The notes under the pieces: model-generated
What the model saw: the letters and a program-made list of their open reading frames with translations, nothing else
Told to the model about the DNA's origin: nothing
The model's database searches: none
Position numbers and translations under genes: made by a program
Origin: Flavobacterium branchiarum
GTDB taxonomy: Bacteria > Bacteroidota > Bacteroidia > Flavobacteriales > Flavobacteriaceae
Assembly: GCF_030409845.1 (NCBI RefSeq)
Contig: NZ_JAUFQQ010000003.1
Coordinates: 1,612,001 to 1,676,000 of the forward strand
Reading direction: 5' to 3'
Length of the DNA stretch: 64,000 nucleotides
Part shown: positions 60,378 to 64,000 of the stretch, piece by piece
How the letters are laid out: every line of letters starts with the position of its first letter
Numbering within the stretch: the first letter of the stretch is position 1

Positions 60378-60599
60378 ATGGAAAATAAAAATATTCAATT
60401 TAAAACAACCCTTAATTGCGGTGGATGTGTCGCTAAAGTTAAATCTGATTTAGATAATAACGAAGGTATCGGACAGTGGAATGTTGACACCGATAGCAGT
60501 GATAAAATCCTAACGGTACAATCTGAAGGGATTACAGAAGACGAAATAGTTGCCATTATTAAAAGTAAGGGCTTCAAGGCTGAACCAATTCACGTGTAA
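60378..60599 (+). CDS. Heavy-metal-associated (HMA) metallochaperone
   Basis: The 73-residue protein is a single ferredoxin-like HMA domain with CGGC (FKTTLNCGGCVAKVKSDL), matching CopZ/Atx1-type copper chaperones in length. The WNVDTDSSDKILTV strand and the C-terminal GFKAEPIHV follow. Its promoter is of the copA type, so it probably carries copper to CopA rather than zinc to the ATPase next door, although position alone would suggest the latter. Confidence 0.88.
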   Translation: MENKNIQFKTTLNCGGCVAKVKSDLDNNEGIGQWNVDTDSSDKILTVQSEGITEDEIVAIIKSKGFKAEPIHV

Positions 60600-60650
60600 T
60601 AATATACATAAAGTAATTGTTTAGTTAAAGTTATTCAAAACAAAGATAAA

Positions 60651-60685
60651 GAGGCTACTTCATAAGTTGAGGTAGTCTTTTTTGT
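60651..60685 (+). terminator. Terminator after metallochaperone gene
   Basis: GAGGCTACTT pairs with GAGGTAGTCT through several G:T pairs around a short loop, followed by a T-run at 60678-60683. It lies about 50 bp past the stop codon. Confidence 0.65.
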
Positions 60686-60735
60686 TGAAAAATGCTTTAA
60701 AAGAGTTTTAAGAGTTTGTAATAATACGTAATTAG

Positions 60736-61182
60736 CTATATTTCTTTTATTAAAGGGCGTTCACCTAAATCTTTTATTAAACGTAAAAGATAGCCATCGG
60801 GGTCTTTTACTAAGAACTGACGCTGTCCAAATTCTACATCATTTACTGCATACCAACGTACTTCTACAGGAATGAATAAAGACCAATTTGCTAAGGCTAG
60901 TTTATCAATAATTGTGTCCATTTCTTCTACTTCAATCTGGAAATTGATTCCTCTCCCAAACGGGACTTCCAATTTTGCCGTTTCCCATTCGCGATCCGAT
61001 TCATTGTATTGCTCCAACATGATTTGAGCTCCATTAAGATTGAGATAGGCAAATTTTTCTTCTGGACGATCATATGCTACTGAAAAACCAATGATATTAC
61101 ACCAAAAATCTAAACTTTTATCTAAATCTCTTACTATTAACTCAGGAACAAGTTTTGCCCAATTATCGATTTCTTTAACCAT
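60736..61182 (-). CDS. VOC-family protein (bleomycin resistance/glyoxalase-like)
   Basis: The 148-residue protein has the paired beta-alpha-beta3 VOC fold: VPELIVRDLDKSLDFWCNIIGFSVAYDRPEEKFAYLNLNGAQIMLEQYN, and a second half with INFQIEVEEMDTIIDKL and a GQRQFLVKDPDGYLLRLI end. This pattern is typical of bleomycin-binding proteins and related resistance proteins. It converges on the metallochaperone gene and shares its terminator region. Confidence 0.85.
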   Translation of the reverse strand: MVKEIDNWAKLVPELIVRDLDKSLDFWCNIIGFSVAYDRPEEKFAYLNLNGAQIMLEQYNESDREWETAKLEVPFGRGINFQIEVEEMDTIIDKLALANWSLFIPVEVRWYAVNDVEFGQRQFLVKDPDGYLLRLIKDLGERPLIKEI

Positions 61183-61951
61183 TGTTTTTTTATTCTCTCT
61201 CTATTATATTTTCAAAGATAGAATAAGTTACGGATGATTGTATCATCACTGTTTTTATCTTTAGTGAGTATCCTTGAGTTATATTTTGTATTTGTAATAG
61301 TGAGACCACTATTGTATTTATTTGGGGTAATTATTTTTTGCGAAAGATTTTTTTTACATTTAAAAGTAAAAAAATAGTATGTTTTAATAGGAGTAGAAAT
61401 GGGCTATTTTATCTTTATTTATAATTTCATCAAATAGATTTAGACTATCTAGTTTTAGGAACAAATAATAACATTTCGATTGTAATTCTTCTCTTTTCTA
61501 TACAATTTATTTTAAATTTATATTTGTAATTAGTTGTTTGAATTATATGATGTTATGAGTTTTTACATTTGATGTATATGTTTCAATTCTTATATTTATT
61601 TAATGATTTAATTATGCAGACAAAACGAAATAAAAAGGAATGATTTTATTCTATTTGTTAGCTCTTTTTAAGATATAATTAGAAATAAAAATGGGATTAA
61701 AATGCTATCTAAATTATGTGTTGTAAGAATTCTTTATGAAAAAAATAAAAAGAGTGTGATTTTTAGATGGTATATTGCAATCTAAGAAGGACTAATTTAT
61801 TTCTATTTGATATAGAATAACTAGTAATAACCTGTTGAATGCAGTTCGTGAAAATGGCATTTAGTGCATAGCGACATAGTTCCGATAGCTATTGGGATTA
61901 TGTGTTAAAATAATTATACAACAGGCTTAGTAATAATTAAATTTGACTAGA
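61183..61951. other. Long AT-rich intergenic region with a palindromic repeat
   Basis: No gene was recognised in this 769-bp stretch. It carries a copy of the CCGATAGCTATCGG-type repeat at 61875-61902 (CATAGTTCCGATAGCTATTG). Base composition is strongly AT-rich, with several TTTG and TAnn boxes that cannot be ranked. A transcript start for the next gene and possibly a small RNA are not excluded. Confidence 0.4.
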
Positions 61952-64000
61952 ATGAAATTGAGATTGAGGAGAAAACCAAAAATGACCTTAGAGCGCTATT
62001 TTGAAGAAAACTTTAAAGACCAACAGTTATGGGAATCAAATAGAGAAAATGTAGAGCTACTTGTAGAACTGGTGAATTTGGTTCGTCCAAAAAAAATAAA
62101 AAAAGCAACAGTTGTAGATTTATCTGAACTGATTGAGCTACTTAAAGAAAATCAAAATTACCGTGATGGTTTGATGGACTGTATTAGTGCTCATTTAAAA
62201 AATAGGAAGTTCAATAAGATTCTTTCCGATGCGGGTATTCTACAGAATGCTAATTTCTTTTATGAAGTGCGTAAGCGTTTATTTGCCAAACTTATACCGG
62301 AACAACCAGAAAAAGACACCTTACAATTTATACTAAATCAAGTCTTCTTTGTTAAGACTGACCCGTTATGGATTAAGAAAATACCCCAAGAACAAATCTG
62401 GGAATTATATTCGCTATTAGAATTTCGTTCTATTTATGAAACGAGCGATGAGAAGTCTTCACTTACAGAGTTAGTATTTGCGATGGAGGTTATTACCTAT
62501 CGTATTTGTGGCTGTGCTATGGAAACAGATGTAATCCAAATGGTACCTGAATATGAAAATTACGAGAGTCCTTTTCTTGCCTTTCAACGAGAGTTGTTGT
62601 TAATAAGCGAAAAGATAATTGAGTCTAATGTAAACTACATGCATCCCGATGATTTAGGTTATAAACAATTGATTATCCTACACAAACAATGTACTGACTA
62701 TATAGAAACGGCTTTTAAGAATAGCAATAAATTTGGTATATCATTACGAGTAAATCAAAGTCTGTTACGAATCCGCCAACAATTGAATCGCTTGAAATCA
62801 TTAATACCTCTTTTGATACAAACTGAAGAGGATGATGCCAAAAAGAACACGATTTACCTGTCTTATATACTGATTAAATACAACTGTGATAAAAATAATA
62901 TAGATAAATTAATTAGTGAGAGTACGCAACTATTATCATACGAAATAACACAACATACAGCCAATACAGGAGAACATTACATTACAAACAGTCGTAAGGA
63001 ATATTATAAAATGTTTTATTCTGCTGCAGGTGGTGGTTTTATCGTTGGAATACTGTGTATTATTAAACTATTATTAGGAAAAGTAGATGCCAGTGGATTT
63101 GGACATGTTCTATTGTATAGTATGAATTACTCCATAGGATTTATCATCATTTATATTCTAGGATTCACGCTTGCAACAAAGCAACCTGCAATGACAGCTT
63201 CTGCATTGGTAAGAGCTTTGCAGGAAGGTTTTAAACACAAAGATCAAGATAAAAATGAATACAAGTACAAAGAGTTTGCAATCTTTTTTGCACGTGTATT
63301 CCGTTCGCAGTTTATAGCATTCGTTGGGAATGTTCTTATTGCTTTTCCTGTTTCATTATTAGGAATCTGGGCAATTGACCAAGTGTTTCATTATAATATA
63401 GCCGAAGAAAAATGGCCTATTCTAATTAACGATCTAAATCCAATTTATTCTGCTGCAATTTTTCATGCTGCCATAGCTGGAGTTTTTCTTTTTTTATCTG
63501 GAATTATAGCAGGAAGTATTGCTAATCGAGACAAACACAACCATATGTATTATCGTATTCAGGAGCATCCATTGCTTAAGTTGAGTTTAGGTAAAAAAAT
63601 GACTAAAAAACTGGCTTCTTTGTATGAAAAAAAATGGGCAGGAATTATATCCAATTTTTGGTTTGGTATTTTTATGGGAAGCACTGTTTTTATTGGAATA
63701 TTCTTTGGATTAAATATTGATGTTAGACACATTACTTTTGCTAGTGGGAATTTTGCGATGGGCTTATATGGTGCTGAATTTGATATTACGCAATGGATGT
63801 TTTTCTGGTCAGTTTTAGGTATTGGTCTTATTGGTCTAGTCAATTTTATGGTTAGTTTTAGTTTGTCATTAGGACTTGCTTTTCGTTCGAGAGACATTCC
63901 GATATCCGAATTAAAACAGGTGACAAGTGCAATCATTAAGTACTTTTTGAGTAAACCGTCCCATTTCTTTTTTCCACCAAAGAACAGTGTGTCACAGTAG
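61952..64000 (+). CDS. Gcr-type multi-pass membrane protein ('site-specific recombinase' family)
   Basis: The ATG at 61952 is preferred over the in-frame TTG at 61943; the stop is at the last three bases of the window. The 682-residue protein has a soluble helical N-terminal half (about 1-345) and several membrane helices from about 355 on (YSAAGGGFIVGILCIIKLLLG, YSIGFIIIYILGF, LIAFPVSLLGIWAID, GVFLFLSGIIAGSIAN, FMGSTVFIGIFFGL). This is the SpecificRecomb/Gcr family named after a gonococcal gene. No recombinase catalytic residues are seen. A transport or envelope role is at least as likely as recombination. Confidence 0.85.
   Translation: MKLRLRRKPKMTLERYFEENFKDQQLWESNRENVELLVELVNLVRPKKIKKATVVDLSELIELLKENQNYRDGLMDCISAHLKNRKFNKILSDAGILQNANFFYEVRKRLFAKLIPEQPEKDTLQFILNQVFFVKTDPLWIKKIPQEQIWELYSLLEFRSIYETSDEKSSLTELVFAMEVITYRICGCAMETDVIQMVPEYENYESPFLAFQRELLLISEKIIESNVNYMHPDDLGYKQLIILHKQCTDYIETAFKNSNKFGISLRVNQSLLRIRQQLNRLKSLIPLLIQTEEDDAKKNTIYLSYILIKYNCDKNNIDKLISESTQLLSYEITQHTANTGEHYITNSRKEYYKMFYSAAGGGFIVGILCIIKLLLGKVDASGFGHVLLYSMNYSIGFIIIYILGFTLATKQPAMTASALVRALQEGFKHKDQDKNEYKYKEFAIFFARVFRSQFIAFVGNVLIAFPVSLLGIWAIDQVFHYNIAEEKWPILINDLNPIYSAAIFHAAIAGVFLFLSGIIAGSIANRDKHNHMYYRIQEHPLLKLSLGKKMTKKLASLYEKKWAGIISNFWFGIFMGSTVFIGIFFGLNIDVRHITFASGNFAMGLYGAEFDITQWMFFWSVLGIGLIGLVNFMVSFSLSLGLAFRSRDIPISELKQVTSAIIKYFLSKPSHFFFPPKNSVSQ

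Noticed and set aside
61952..64000. Active site-specific recombinase at the window end
   Set aside because: The family name suggests it, but the protein is a multi-helix membrane protein without tyrosine or serine recombinase motifs.

Overview
The window looks like a chromosomal segment of a Flavobacterium-like member of the Bacteroidota. The evidence is very low GC, TAnnTTTG-type -7 boxes, almost no Shine-Dalgarno sequences, a SusC/SusD pair behind an ECF sigma/FecR pair, DUF4374/PepSY iron genes, Rhs tips and HMA-AraC regulators. No rRNA, tRNA or CRISPR array was recognised.

Region by region. 1-327 is a cut HAD hydrolase. 768-14149 is an uptake and processing block: ECF sigma, FecR, SusC, SusD, TlpA-like thioredoxin, two-domain M16 peptidase and DsbD. 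14191-20888 is an iron or siderophore locus (TonB receptor, DUF4374 lipoprotein, PepSY membrane protein, DUF4198-like protein) opposite a divergent AraC activator; two 21-bp-phased direct repeats lie between them. 21175-22136 is a Panacea-type toxin-antitoxin pair. 22797-27367 holds a porin/Dabb/cupin operon divergent from an OmpR-type two-component system.

27463-36613 is an accessory island: a transposase remnant, then at least six displaced Rhs C-terminal tips, each followed within about 11 bp by a candidate immunity gene. Several tips are frameshifted or lack a start. The island also contains copies of the 3' ends of two genes that are intact elsewhere in the window (dsbD and hipA). 37073-42327 is a four-gene chaperone-usher-like surface fibre operon. 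42888-44423 is HipBA. 44605-46217 is OhrR/nitroreductase/Ohr. 46800-47344 is YefM/YoeB. 47749-51447 is the oxidative pentose phosphate operon (gnd-zwf-pgl).

52681-60599 is a metal homeostasis cluster: two HMA-AraC fusion regulators, a copper P-type ATPase, a DUF2652 cyclase-like protein, a Fur-family regulator, a Zn/Cd-type P-type ATPase and a CxxC metallochaperone. Three of its promoters share an upstream element and a -7-like box at identical spacing, which suggests one regulon. The window ends with a VOC protein and a complete Gcr-type membrane protein ('site-specific recombinase' family).

Two layers run through the segment. The first is compact regulation: palindromic or direct-repeat operators sit at araC, hipB, ohr, yefM and the metal genes. 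The second is small-scale reshuffling: 3'-end duplications, Rhs tip displacement, dispersed hairpin repeats and recombinase or transposase relics cluster around the toxin-antitoxin and Rhs genes.
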